A DNA stretch of 64,000 bases from positions 1-64,000 of the forward strand of contig CAJUPT010000008.1 of NCBI GenBank assembly GCA_910588405.1. The letters are read 5' to 3'. A program made the translations under genes and the position numbers. This document shows, one piece after another, positions 8,708 to 16,358 of the stretch. Source of the DNA: an uncultured Lachnospiraceae bacterium (GTDB taxonomy: Bacteria > Bacillota > Clostridia > Lachnospirales > Lachnospiraceae). The notes beneath the pieces are model-generated. The model was not told the DNA's origin. It ran no database searches and saw only the letters and a program-made list of their open reading frames with translations. Within the stretch, counting starts at the first letter, position 1, and every line of letters begins with the position of its first letter.

Positions 8708-9826
8708 CTACAGCAGCTCTGCCGCCACCTTTTTCAGTTCTTCCCTGATCTTAATATGCTGAGGACAGGCTTCCTCGCATTTGCCGCATTCCACGCACTC
8801 ATTGGCCGGCTTCTTTCCGTGACCGCCCACCAGCCATTCCGCCTGATGCCCGGCCGCTGCTTTGTCGCCATAGAGAGTCAGGTAGTTCATAGCCGTAAAG
8901 GAGCCGGAGATGCCGATCCCTTCCGGACATACCTTCGCGCAGTAATTGCAGGTGGTACAGGGAATCAGAGGAACGCGGTTCATGGCCTCTCTGGCCTGGT
9001 TGAACACGCCCTTCTCTTCCTCTGAAAATCCTGTAAAATGCTTCATATAAGACAGGTTGTCTTCCATCTGCTCTAAGCTGCTCATACCTGACAGAACCGT
9101 GATCACGCCTTCCAGCTCCGCCGCAAAACGAATGGCCCAGGAGGCGCAGGAGGCCTTCGGATCTGCCTTTTTAAAGATGTCCTGCACTTCCTTCGGCGGA
9201 TTGGCCAGCATGCCGCCCTTCACCGGCTCCATAATCACCACCGGCTTGCCATGGGTCCTTGCCACCTCATAACATCTTTTTGACTGCACGGCGGGATTTT
9301 CCCAGTCGCCGTAGTTAATCTGCAGCTGAACGAATTCCATCTCCGGGTGCCTGTTTAAAATTTCCTCCAGCTCTTCCGGCGTGGAATGGAAGGAGAAACC
9401 TACATGCTTAATCAGCCCTTCTTTTTTCTTCTCCTGCACAAAGCTCCACATATCAAAATCATCAAAGGGCTTTGTCCGATGCTCTCCCAGATTATGTAAC
9501 AGGTAAAAATCGAAATACCCCGCGCCTGTCTGTTTTAATGAGGTTTCAAACTGGGCAACGGCATCCTCCCTGGTCTTACAGTCGATCCATGCGGCGTTTT
9601 TCGTGGCCAGCTGGAAGCGTTCCCTGGGATAGCGCTCCACCAGAGCCTGACGGATGGCGTCCTCGCTGCCCGCGTAAGCCCAGGCCGTATCAAAATAGGT
9701 GAAACCTTCCTCAAGGAAACGGTCTACCATCGCCTTGGTCTGCTCCACGTCGATCACATCGCCCTTCATCGGCAGACGCATCAGACCAAAGCCCAGTTTC
9801 TTGATTTCTTCTCCTAAATATGGCAT
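8708..9826 (-). CDS. Aldo/keto reductase with C-terminal 4Fe-4S ferredoxin domain
   Basis: A 372-residue oxidoreductase with an N-terminal aldo/keto reductase barrel (about residues 1-280) and a C-terminal domain with two cysteine clusters of the 4Fe-4S type (CTTCNYCAKVCP and CVECGKCEEACP). The catalytic tetrad is recognisable: Asp and Tyr in FDTAWAYAG, Lys in LATKNAAW and His in YLLHNLGEH. Such fused enzymes are common in anaerobic clostridia; the substrate is unknown. The start is chosen for its AGGAAGGAG site and because the longer frame, beginning 28 codons upstream, would start at the -35 box of the promoter. Regulation by the neighbouring MerR protein is likely because the promoter has the MerR architecture. 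Confidence 0.92.
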   Translation of the reverse strand: MPYLGEEIKKLGFGLMRLPMKGDVIDVEQTKAMVDRFLEEGFTYFDTAWAYAGSEDAIRQALVERYPRERFQLATKNAAWIDCKTREDAVAQFETSLKQTGAGYFDFYLLHNLGEHRTKPFDDFDMWSFVQEKKKEGLIKHVGFSFHSTPEELEEILNRHPEMEFVQLQINYGDWENPAVQSKRCYEVARTHGKPVVIMEPVKGGMLANPPKEVQDIFKKADPKASCASWAIRFAAELEGVITVLSGMSSLEQMEDNLSYMKHFTGFSEEEKGVFNQAREAMNRVPLIPCTTCNYCAKVCPEGIGISGSFTAMNYLTLYGDKAAAGHQAEWLVGGHGKKPANECVECGKCEEACPQHIKIREELKKVAAELL

Positions 9827-9879
9827 TGCATTTGTCTCCTTCCTGTCTGAAATAATTGGAATATTTTCGTTATGGTTCC

Positions 9880-9910
9880 ATTGTATCAGTCGGTAGTTGC
9901 TACCGGTCAA
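9880..9910 (-). promoter_or_regulatory. MerR-type promoter and operator of the aldo/keto reductase
   Basis: On the minus strand -35 TTGACC (9905-9910) and -10 TACAAT (9880-9885) are separated by 19 bases, longer than optimal. The spacer is filled by a perfect dyad, CGGTAG-N3-CTACCG (15 bp, 9891-9905). An overlong spacer holding a dyad is the hallmark of promoters activated by MerR proteins through DNA untwisting. A merR-family gene is divergently encoded 360 bp away. Confidence 0.85.
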
Positions 9911-10231
9911 GGGAAACTTTGTGCAAAATTAGTGAAATACCCCGCGGCAGTCGCCAAATGCCCATGTGAACATGATCACTTGGCTCGTTGCCCGCGGGAA
10001 TCAACGGTATCACGCAGGCTTCCATACATTACATGCATGCAGCACCTGACGAAATAGCGGCCCCTGAATGTCCCCCCTTGCCCCCACGCACAAATTCTGT
10101 TATACTTTCCCTGTGCCATACGGCAGCCACTACCGGATGGCGTTATCATACATAGATCTGTACCCTCGGCGTCTCGCAATGCCTGATCCTGTGAGATGAT
10201 TTTTTATCAGCCATACACAAATTTATGAAAT

Positions 10232-10246
10232 GTACATTGGGTGTAC
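10232..10246 (+). promoter_or_regulatory. Perfect dyad just upstream of merR
   Basis: GTACA-TTGGG-TGTAC forms a perfect 5-5-5 dyad that ends seven bases before the AGGAGG ribosome site of the merR-family gene. It differs from the dyad in the reductase promoter. It may be an operator for autoregulation or for another factor; the rest of the 9911-10269 gap shows no gene. Confidence 0.4.
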
Positions 10247-10269
10247 GTTGAGCGAGGAGGAATTGTGTC

Positions 10270-10689
10270 ATGTACAGCATGAAAGAAGCCTGCGAACAGA
10301 CCGGGCTGACCTATGAGACATTAAAATTTTACTGCAATCAGGGGCTGGTGCCGAATGTAAAGCGGGACAGCCACAGGCGGCGTGTTTTTGACGATGACGA
10401 TATCGCCTGGATTCATGGCCTTTGCTGCCTGCGCAACTGTGAGATGGGCATCCGGGATATGAAGGAATACCTGAGTCTCTGCCAGGAGGGAAGTACCTCC
10501 ATTCCGAAGCGCAAAGGAATTTTAGACAGGCAAAAAGAGTTGCTGTTAAAGCGCATTCAGGATCTGCAGGCCGCCATCAATTATATCGAGCGGAAAAAAC
10601 AACAATACTATGACGACATAGAGCAGGGAAAAGTCTGTGAACCAGTAAAATGGAACGACAGGGCAGGACATCTTTCACCCGGAACATGA
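10270..10689 (+). CDS. MerR family transcriptional regulator
   Basis: A 139-residue regulator with an N-terminal winged helix-turn-helix (MYSMKEACEQTGLTYETLKFY, with NVKRDSHRRRVFDDDD forming the wing) and a C-terminal coiled coil (about residues 75-118). It has no evident Cys-rich metal loop at the C-terminus, so a metal sensor of the MerR or CueR type is unlikely. A GAGGAGG site precedes the ATG. It is divergent from the aldo/keto reductase, whose promoter has a 19-bp spacer with a perfect dyad, so that gene is the likely target. The inducer is unknown. Confidence 0.9.
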   Translation: MYSMKEACEQTGLTYETLKFYCNQGLVPNVKRDSHRRRVFDDDDIAWIHGLCCLRNCEMGIRDMKEYLSLCQEGSTSIPKRKGILDRQKELLLKRIQDLQAAINYIERKKQQYYDDIEQGKVCEPVKWNDRAGHLSPGT

Positions 10690-10758
10690 ATCCCTGCCCC
10701 GCCAGTGAAATGAACAAATGCTATTTTCGGCAATTATACTAAAAAGGAGTCTTTACCT

Positions 10759-11811
10759 ATGTTTTTCTTTCGCGCAGATGGAAATCCTGCCATTGGGGCC
10801 GGACATGTGATGCGCTGTCTCTCCATTGCCGGGGCCGCAAACGAGCCCTGTATGTTTGTTACGGCGGACAGCTTCTTTTACGATATGATTGTCTCAAAAG
10901 GACATCAGGTTTCCGTAATGCATACGGATTACCGCCGCATGGAGCAGGAGCTTTCACAGCTTCTGGCGCTTATTCGCAAGCAGCAACCGTCAGTTCTTTT
11001 CGTGGATTCCTACTATGTAACCTCTTTCTACCTCTCCGCTTTGCAGAAAGCCTGCGAACACATTTCCTGTGCGCTTGTATATATCGACGATGTGCTTTCT
11101 TTTCCGTACCCATGCAATATTCTTCTGAATTATAATATTTACGGTCCGGACAAAAAACAAACATACGAGAATATGTACCGGACAGCCGATATCCGGCCAC
11201 CCCGCCTTTTGCTGGGTCCCTCCTATGCGCCCTTGCGCAGTGAATTTCAAAACCTTCCGGAACGTATCGTAAACCCGGAAGCCCGGCATATCCTGATATC
11301 CACAGGCGGATCGGACCCGGAGCATATCGCCAGAGATCTGGCGGCATATATCGCGGATCATTCCGACTGCCTGGAACAGCTTGTATTTCATTTTATTATT
11401 GGGGCTATGAACGAAGATCAAGAGCTGATCCGGCAGCTGGCCGCTTCGTCACCGAATATCATTCTTCATGTAAATGTAAACAATATGGGGGAACTGATGC
11501 GCCGGTCTGATCTGGCTGTCAGCGCGGCCGGCTCCACTCTCTACGAGCTGTGCGCCACCCAGACGCCCACGATCACTTATGTATTGGCAGACAACCAGCT
11601 TCCCGGAGCGGAAGGCTTCGAACGGCATGGAATTCTGCGATGTGTCGGGGATGTGAGAAAATTAGGAAACAGACTGCCCGAACGGCTGATTGATGAAGCG
11701 CTGCTGCTGGCAAAATGCTATGATGAAAGGGCAGAAATTGCACACCGGCAGAGAGCAGTTGTTGATGGAAATGGAGCCGAACATGTGGTGGCTGCGCTGC
11801 AGCGGCCATAG
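10759..11811 (+). CDS. PseG-like UDP-sugar hydrolase
   Basis: A 350-residue protein resembling PseG, which hydrolyses the UDP-linked 2,4-diacetamido sugar in pseudaminic acid synthesis. The N-terminus RADGNPAIGAGHVMRCLSIA carries the family signature, with His16 at the place of the catalytic His. The C-terminal half has the GT28/MurG-like fold signature (STGGSDPEH, then AGSTLYELCA). It has an AAGGAG site and follows the merR-family gene by 69 bp. No other pse gene lies in the window, so its substrate here is uncertain; a different nucleotide sugar or a role in glycosylation elsewhere is possible. A shared terminator follows. Confidence 0.8.
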   Translation: MFFFRADGNPAIGAGHVMRCLSIAGAANEPCMFVTADSFFYDMIVSKGHQVSVMHTDYRRMEQELSQLLALIRKQQPSVLFVDSYYVTSFYLSALQKACEHISCALVYIDDVLSFPYPCNILLNYNIYGPDKKQTYENMYRTADIRPPRLLLGPSYAPLRSEFQNLPERIVNPEARHILISTGGSDPEHIARDLAAYIADHSDCLEQLVFHFIIGAMNEDQELIRQLAASSPNIILHVNVNNMGELMRRSDLAVSAAGSTLYELCATQTPTITYVLADNQLPGAEGFERHGILRCVGDVRKLGNRLPERLIDEALLLAKCYDERAEIAHRQRAVVDGNGAEHVVAALQRP

Positions 11812-11834
11812 ATTGGAAAAAATCGGATTTTTCA

Positions 11835-11884
11835 AAAAGATGCAGGCGCCATAAACACCTTGTTTTATGTCCCCTGCATCTTTC
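11835..11884. terminator. Bidirectional terminator between pseG-like gene and feo operon
   Basis: An 11-bp stem (AAAGATGCAGG with CCTGCATCTTT) around a long loop. On the minus strand it runs into TTTTT, suited to the feo operon; on the plus strand TTTCTAAATA follows, weaker, for the pseG-like gene. The two genes converge here. A further small dyad (CAATATGA/TCATATTG, 11943-11972) sits between this hairpin and the Cys-rich gene. Confidence 0.75.
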
Positions 11885-12000
11885 TAAATATAGCTTATGC
11901 GCTTACTCGATCAAGTTCCACTAGATTTATTCCAGAAACTATCAATATGACTTTCAACCTCATATCATATTGCCTCGTATGGAAAACCCTAATTTGTCGC

Positions 12001-12132
12001 TCAATGGCATCCCGAACAGCCTCCACAGTTGCCGCCGCACCTTCCATTTTTTTTGTCATTCCTCAGGCTGCGCACCGCCAGGAGTACTACCAGAAGGACA
12101 GCCATACCCACGATCAATGTAGAAAGATTCAT
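12001..12132 (-). CDS. FeoB-associated Cys-rich membrane protein
   Basis: A 43-residue protein, short enough to be missed by most gene callers. It begins MNLSTLIVGMAVLLVVLLAV, a single membrane segment, followed by a basic stretch and a Cys-rich tail ending CGGNCGGCSGCH. This is the layout of the small proteins found after feoB in many Firmicutes, proposed to assist ferrous iron transport. It has an AGGAGA site 7 bases before the ATG and is the last gene of the feoA-feoA-feoB operon, 118 bp after feoB. Confidence 0.88.
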   Translation of the reverse strand: MNLSTLIVGMAVLLVVLLAVRSLRNDKKNGRCGGNCGGCSGCH

Positions 12133-12250
12133 AAACTCATCTCCTGATTATCTGTCAGCTAGCTCTTTTGCCAACGATTGATCCTGTTCTTTTATTCGGT
12201 CGGTCCCTTTCGCCGGTTTCTCTTCATTTTATCTCATTTTTGTTCCCATT

Positions 12251-14395
12251 TCAAGCCTTAGCCATCGTCTTTGTATTAACACGAAGCGTTTTGCTCTCTT
12301 TGTAAGGGCGGAACAGCAGGTAAACAAAGCCGATTATCAGGAGGATTGCCACGATGGTCCCGACACCGAATCCGCCGCCTGTAAACGCCGTCCACAGCTG
12401 ATAGATACACAGTGCCACCACATAGGCCAGGCCGCACTGATAGCCGATAGCGAACCAGGTCCACTTCGCGTTGTTCATCTCCCGCTTGATGGCGCCGATG
12501 GCCGCGAAGCAGGGAGCGCACAGCAGGTTGAATACCAGGAAGGAGTAAGCGGCGGCCGTCGTGTAGCTGGCAGCCAGCGCGGTCCAGATTTCCTCGCCTT
12601 CCTCAGACACCTCCGCAAAGCCGTACAGAATACCAAAGGTAGTCACTACGTTTTCTTTCGCCACCAGACCCATGAACGCCGCCACGGCAGCTTTCCAGTC
12701 TCCCCAGCCCAGAGGTTTGAAGATCCATGCGATGGCATTGCCGATGCCGGCCAAAAAACTGTCGCCTAACTCCTCTACCATGCCGAAACCGTTTTCCGTA
12801 AAACCGAAACCGGAAGCGAACCATACGAAAATCGCGGACAGCAGAATAATCGTTCCGGCTTTCTTGATAAAGGACCAGCCCCGCTCCCACATGCTTCTTA
12901 ACACATTACTCACGGTTGGCCAGTGATAGGCCGGCAGCTCCATGACGAAAGGGGCAGGGTCGCCGGCAAACATGGAAGTCTTCTTTAATATAATACCGGA
13001 GCAGATAATGGCCGCGATGCCCACGAAATACGCGCTGGGCGCCACCCACCAGGCGCCGCCGAACAACGCGCCCGCAATCAGAGCGATAATGGGCAGCTTT
13101 GCGCCGCAGGGGATAAAGGTGGTGGTCATAATCGTCATCTTACGGTCCCTGTCATTCTCAATGGTACGGGAGGCCATAACGCCGGGCACGCCGCAGCCGG
13201 TGCCGATCAGCATCGGAATAAAAGACTTGCCAGACAGGCCGAATTTCCGGAAAATACGGTCCATGATAAAGGCTATCCTGGCCATGTAGCCGCAGGCCTC
13301 CAGAAATGCCAGAAAGATAAACAGCACCAGCATCTGAGGCACAAAGCCCAGCACGGCTCCCACACCGCCCACGATACCGTCAAGAATCAGCCCCTGAAGC
13401 CATTCCGCACAGCCAATACTTATAAGAAAGCCTTCCACCGCAGGCGGGATGATCTCGCCAAACAGCACATCATTGGTCCAGTCCGTTACAAAAGCGCCTA
13501 CCGTGGATACGGACACGTAATATACAAGAGTCATCACCACTGCAAAAATGGGCAGAGCCAGAAAACGGTTTGTTACCACCTGGTCAATCCTGTCTGACAT
13601 AGTCATCTGGTTTTTTCTTTTCTTCACATAGCATTTTCCAATCACAGAGGAAATGTAATTGTAACGCTCATTGGTGATAATGCTTTCCGCATCGTCATCC
13701 ATGGCGTCCTCAGCCTTTTTAACAATACGCTCCACATCTGGCACGGATTTCATCTGCGCCCCGATTTTATCATCCCGTTCGAACAGCTTGATGGCATAAA
13801 AACGTTTCTGCTCCGCCGGAATCTCCGGACCGATCAACATCTCGATTTCTTCCAGCACGGATTCCACTTCCGGGGCGAATTTATGTACCGGCACATCGGC
13901 TTCCTGCTTTCCGGCCGCCTCCACGGCTCTTTCGGCCGCCTCCATAACGCCGGTTCCCTTCAGTGCGGAAATCTGCACCACCTTGCAGCCAAGATCCCCG
14001 GAAAGCTGAGCCGTATTGATCTGGTCGCCGTTTTTCTCCACCACGTCCATCATGTTAATCGCCATCACCACCGGGATGCCCAGCTCCATCAGCTGAGTGG
14101 ACAGATACAGATTCCGCTCCAGATTGGTGCCGTCCACGATATTCAGAATCGCGTCGGGCCGCTCCGTAATCAGATAATTTCTGGCCACCACTTCTTCCAA
14201 TGTATAAGGGGACAGGGAATAGATGCCCGGCAGGTCCATGATTACCACGTCCTTATGCCCCTTTAATCTTCCTTCCTTCTTTTCCACCGTAACCCCCGGC
14301 CAGTTTCCCACAAACTGGTTGGAGCCGGTCAGAGCATTAAATAATGTGGTCTTGCCGCAGTTTGGATTTCCGGCAAGCGCAATTTTAATCGCCAT
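12251..14395 (-). CDS. feoB: Ferrous iron transporter B
   Basis: FeoB imports Fe(II) across the cytoplasmic membrane. The 714-residue protein has an N-terminal G domain with the P-loop GNPNCGKT (residues 9-16), DLPG in G3 and the NMMD-type G4 motif, then a helical spacer and a polytopic membrane part with the conserved Cys-containing Gate motifs (GTGCGVPGVMASR and FIPCGAKLP). The start is set by an AGGAGG about 8 bases upstream; the open frame extends 11 codons further without a site. It follows the two feoA genes and is expected to be repressed by the DtxR-family protein under iron sufficiency through boxes upstream of the operon. Confidence 0.96.
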   Translation of the reverse strand: MAIKIALAGNPNCGKTTLFNALTGSNQFVGNWPGVTVEKKEGRLKGHKDVVIMDLPGIYSLSPYTLEEVVARNYLITERPDAILNIVDGTNLERNLYLSTQLMELGIPVVMAINMMDVVEKNGDQINTAQLSGDLGCKVVQISALKGTGVMEAAERAVEAAGKQEADVPVHKFAPEVESVLEEIEMLIGPEIPAEQKRFYAIKLFERDDKIGAQMKSVPDVERIVKKAEDAMDDDAESIITNERYNYISSVIGKCYVKKRKNQMTMSDRIDQVVTNRFLALPIFAVVMTLVYYVSVSTVGAFVTDWTNDVLFGEIIPPAVEGFLISIGCAEWLQGLILDGIVGGVGAVLGFVPQMLVLFIFLAFLEACGYMARIAFIMDRIFRKFGLSGKSFIPMLIGTGCGVPGVMASRTIENDRDRKMTIMTTTFIPCGAKLPIIALIAGALFGGAWWVAPSAYFVGIAAIICSGIILKKTSMFAGDPAPFVMELPAYHWPTVSNVLRSMWERGWSFIKKAGTIILLSAIFVWFASGFGFTENGFGMVEELGDSFLAGIGNAIAWIFKPLGWGDWKAAVAAFMGLVAKENVVTTFGILYGFAEVSEEGEEIWTALAASYTTAAAYSFLVFNLLCAPCFAAIGAIKREMNNAKWTWFAIGYQCGLAYVVALCIYQLWTAFTGGGFGVGTIVAILLIIGFVYLLFRPYKESKTLRVNTKTMAKA

Positions 14396-14487
14396 GTTAC
14401 AGATCCTCCTTGAGAAATACGATTTCAAAATTTGAACAGGCTGTTTTTCTGAGAAATGCTGCCAGAAAGTTAGAACCTGCTAACCAA

Positions 14488-14709
14488 TCAGCCCACTTCC
14501 ACCATCTCTGCGTCCGCTTTCCTTATCGAAAGCTCATATCCCCTCACCGTCACCTCCACCGGGTCGCCAAGAGGCGCCACCTTCCGCACATAGACGGAAG
14601 TCCCTTTCGTGATTCCCATATCCATAATGCGCCGTTTAACCGCTCCCTCGCCGTGAAGCTTAATCACCGACACGGTCTGGCCGCACTTGATATCCCTTAA
14701 TGTCTGCAT
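14488..14709 (-). CDS. feoA: FeoA family protein (second in operon)
   Basis: A 73-residue FeoA, an SH3-like cytosolic partner of FeoB. The family pattern is seen in VKRRIMDMGITKGTSVYVRK and in the closing ELSIRKADAEMVEV. The start at the internal ATG is preferred because GGAGGAGAGG precedes it by about five bases; the upstream ATG lies inside that site. It lies 92 bp before feoB and is one of two FeoA paralogues in the operon. Confidence 0.93.
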   Translation of the reverse strand: MQTLRDIKCGQTVSVIKLHGEGAVKRRIMDMGITKGTSVYVRKVAPLGDPVEVTVRGYELSIRKADAEMVEVG

Positions 14710-14750
14710 CGCTTTCCTCTCCTCCATGATTTGATTCGCCGGTTTCCGGC

Positions 14751-14963
14751 TTACACCATAATCTTATTCGCCATCTCCCGGCTAATCGCCACACGGGATT
14801 CTTTTACATTCACGATCACATTTCCATTGTTCTCAGAGACCACAGTCACCCGACCACCGGGCACAAAACCTAGGCTTTCCAGAAACCTTCTGACATCCGC
14901 TTTTCCGCCTACTCTTTTAATAGAATTGATCTCTCCGGCCGCCGCCATCGTCAAAGGCACCAT
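14751..14963 (-). CDS. feoA: FeoA family protein (first in operon)
   Basis: A 70-residue FeoA paralogue and the first gene of the iron operon. It shows the pattern RRFLESLGFVPGGRVTVVSE and the terminal SRVAISREMANKI. An AGGAG site lies six bases before the ATG. Tandem FeoA proteins are usual in clostridial feo operons, though the division of labour is not known. The probable promoter with two metalloregulator boxes lies 67-118 bp upstream. Confidence 0.93.
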   Translation of the reverse strand: MVPLTMAAAGEINSIKRVGGKADVRRFLESLGFVPGGRVTVVSENNGNVIVNVKESRVAISREMANKIMV

Positions 14964-15029
14964 CCATCACTCCTTTTCCAGTTTTTCAACCATACGGTAA
15001 GTTGCAACTAATCACATGACACAAAAAAT

Positions 15030-15081
15030 GTTAGTGTGTACTAACTGCATATAGGTTAACACTAACTAACTCAAATGTCAA
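15030..15081 (-). promoter_or_regulatory. feo promoter with tandem DtxR-type boxes
   Basis: Two dyads start 25 bp apart: GTTAGT-GTGT-ACTAAC (15030-15045, perfect) and GTTAAC-ACTA-ACTAAC (15055-15070, imperfect). A minus-strand TTGACA (15076-15081) would place the -10 (TAACCT, 15053-15058, 17-bp spacing) over the second dyad. The same dyad occurs twice upstream of the DUF2325 gene. The dyad resembles operators of DtxR/IdeR proteins, and such a regulator is encoded next to it, so iron-dependent repression is the natural inference. Confidence 0.8.
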
Positions 15082-15114
15082 CCTTTTTTTATATATTTTC
15101 CGAAATTTTAATAT

Positions 15115-15280
15115 TATGATTCGGATGCCAAAAGGCCCATTTTCATTACAGAGCAAATTTTTTCAAGATTGCGCCACAATATCCTGGGGCGATGCGACGC
15201 ATCGTTGATAGATATTGTTGTGCAAGATTGGAGAAATTGGCCTGCAAGGGAAATTCAGACCTTTTGACACCCGAATCATA
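15115..15280. repeat. Palindromic element of about 166 bp between feo and dtxR
   Basis: The outer arms are near-perfect inverted repeats (ATGATTCGG-TG-CAAAAGG against CCTTTTG-CA-CCGAATCAT). Inside, a second pair of arms of about 30 bases matches at roughly three quarters of positions, and the centre is a perfect GATGCG-A-CGCATC. The whole could fold as one long hairpin. It encodes nothing visible and looks like a MITE or a similar dispersed repeat inserted between divergent genes. A structured RNA is the alternative. Confidence 0.65.
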
Positions 15281-15440
15281 TTATGTAACCTTTGTAAAAC
15301 TTTTCGAAAATCATAAAGAACGCTCCCATTCTCCCCAAAATATGATATACTATACACAGCGCCAGTAAACCGGACAGCCTTGTTATCAAGAAGCATCATT
15401 CATCTGAAACCTACCTCATATACAAAAAGGAGCACCACTT

Positions 15441-15809
15441 GTGAAAATTCATGAATCAGCGGAAAATTATCTGGAAACTATTTTAATTTTAAGCAGACAG
15501 CAGCCCCATGTCCGTTCCATCGATATCGCGGCGGAACTGAATTTTTCTAAGCCCAGCGTCAGCGTGGCCATGAAAAATCTCCGGAAAAACGGATATATCC
15601 TGGTGGACAAGGACGGATATATCGCCCTGACAGAAGCCGGCCTGAAAATCGCCGAGACCATATATGAGCGTCACACCCTGATCAGCGATTGGCTGATTAC
15701 GTTGGGCGTAGACCCAAAAACAGCCGTGGAGGACGCATGCAGAATCGAGCATGTGATCAGCGCGGAGAGCTTTGCGGCTATCAAAAAACACACGAACAAG
15801 GATCTATAA
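15441..15809 (+). CDS. DtxR-family metal-dependent repressor
   Basis: A 122-residue regulator with the N-terminal winged helix (SIDIAAELNFSKPSVSVAMKNL) and the metal-binding dimerisation domain, lacking the SH3-like third domain as in short family members. His78, Cys100, Glu103 and His104 (DACRIEH) correspond to the DtxR primary-site residues; a Cys here is typical of iron sensors, whereas manganese sensors have Glu. The start is GTG with AAGGAG nine bases upstream. It is divergent from the feo operon and converges with the DUF2325 gene, stop codons five bases apart. Both neighbours have the same tandem dyads, so they are its probable targets. Confidence 0.92.
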   Translation: MKIHESAENYLETILILSRQQPHVRSIDIAAELNFSKPSVSVAMKNLRKNGYILVDKDGYIALTEAGLKIAETIYERHTLISDWLITLGVDPKTAVEDACRIEHVISAESFAAIKKHTNKDL

Positions 15810-15814
15810 GAAGT

Positions 15815-16105
15815 TCATTGACATGTCCCGCATTTCTTTTCTAAAATTTCTGACAGGGCGCAACCGCTGCTGGTATGGCATCGCACCACCTCCACATTGC
15901 CCCGCTTTGCCTCGTCCAGCGCACACTTCACCATCTTATGGGACACAGTGCTGGTAAACAGGACCAGCAAATCCGGCGTGCCAATTTGCTTCCCAAACCC
16001 AGCACTCATCTGGGTGAACACCTTTGCTTTACAGTGAAAATTTTTGCAAATTTTTTTATACTGACAAACCATACGGTCATGACCGCCTACGATTACGATA
16101 CTCAT
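15815..16105 (-). CDS. DUF2325 domain protein
   Basis: A 96-residue protein with the DUF2325 pattern: MSIVIVGGHDRM at the start, DLLVLFTSTVSHKM in the middle and RCHTSSGCALSEIL near the end. The function of the family is unknown; members are often near metal and iron genes. The start is chosen for an AGGAGG six bases upstream; an open frame runs 32 codons further without a site. It has a well-formed promoter overlapped by a DtxR-type box, so it is probably co-regulated with feo. Confidence 0.85.
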   Translation of the reverse strand: MSIVIVGGHDRMVCQYKKICKNFHCKAKVFTQMSAGFGKQIGTPDLLVLFTSTVSHKMVKCALDEAKRGNVEVVRCHTSSGCALSEILEKKCGTCQ

Positions 16106-16215
16106 AACTGCCTCCTTTACAGCATACCGCATCCATGAGCCAGATGATTTTCTGTCCGGTGCTTTACCAAATTCCGGAATCAGTGCACTCATGCATATCA
16201 TTATATAACGCGCGT

Positions 16216-16273
16216 AAGTTAGTATTAACTAACTTATATTGATTAGTATACACTAACTCACATGCTCTGTCCA
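16216..16273 (-). promoter_or_regulatory. DUF2325 promoter with tandem DtxR-type boxes
   Basis: On the minus strand -35 TGGACA (16268-16273) and -10 TATACT (16245-16250) are 17 bases apart. One dyad (ATTAGT-ATAC-ACTAAC, 16242-16257) covers the -10. A second, longer one (GTTAGT-ATTA-ACTAAC, 16218-16233, extended to 8 bp per arm at 16216-16235) lies downstream. The 24-bp offset nearly equals that upstream of feo. This layout predicts repression. Confidence 0.83.
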
Positions 16274-16285
16274 GTACTTTTATGA

Positions 16286-16335
16286 AAAATATTAAGGGCA
16301 CACGGACAACCCTTTTTGATTATCCATGTGCCCTT
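16286..16335 (-). terminator. Intrinsic terminator after the PNPOx-like gene
   Basis: On the minus strand AAGGGCACA-TGGA and TCC-TGTGCCCTT pair around a loop and are followed by AATATTTTT. It lies just downstream of the flavin-binding gene and isolates it from the DUF2325 promoter. Confidence 0.75.
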
Positions 16336-16358
16336 CCCGCCATCTGATCATTTGTCAG

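Noticed and set aside
11860-12147. A plus-strand frame of 95 codons
   Set aside because: It lies antisense to the Cys-rich Feo gene and has no ribosome site.
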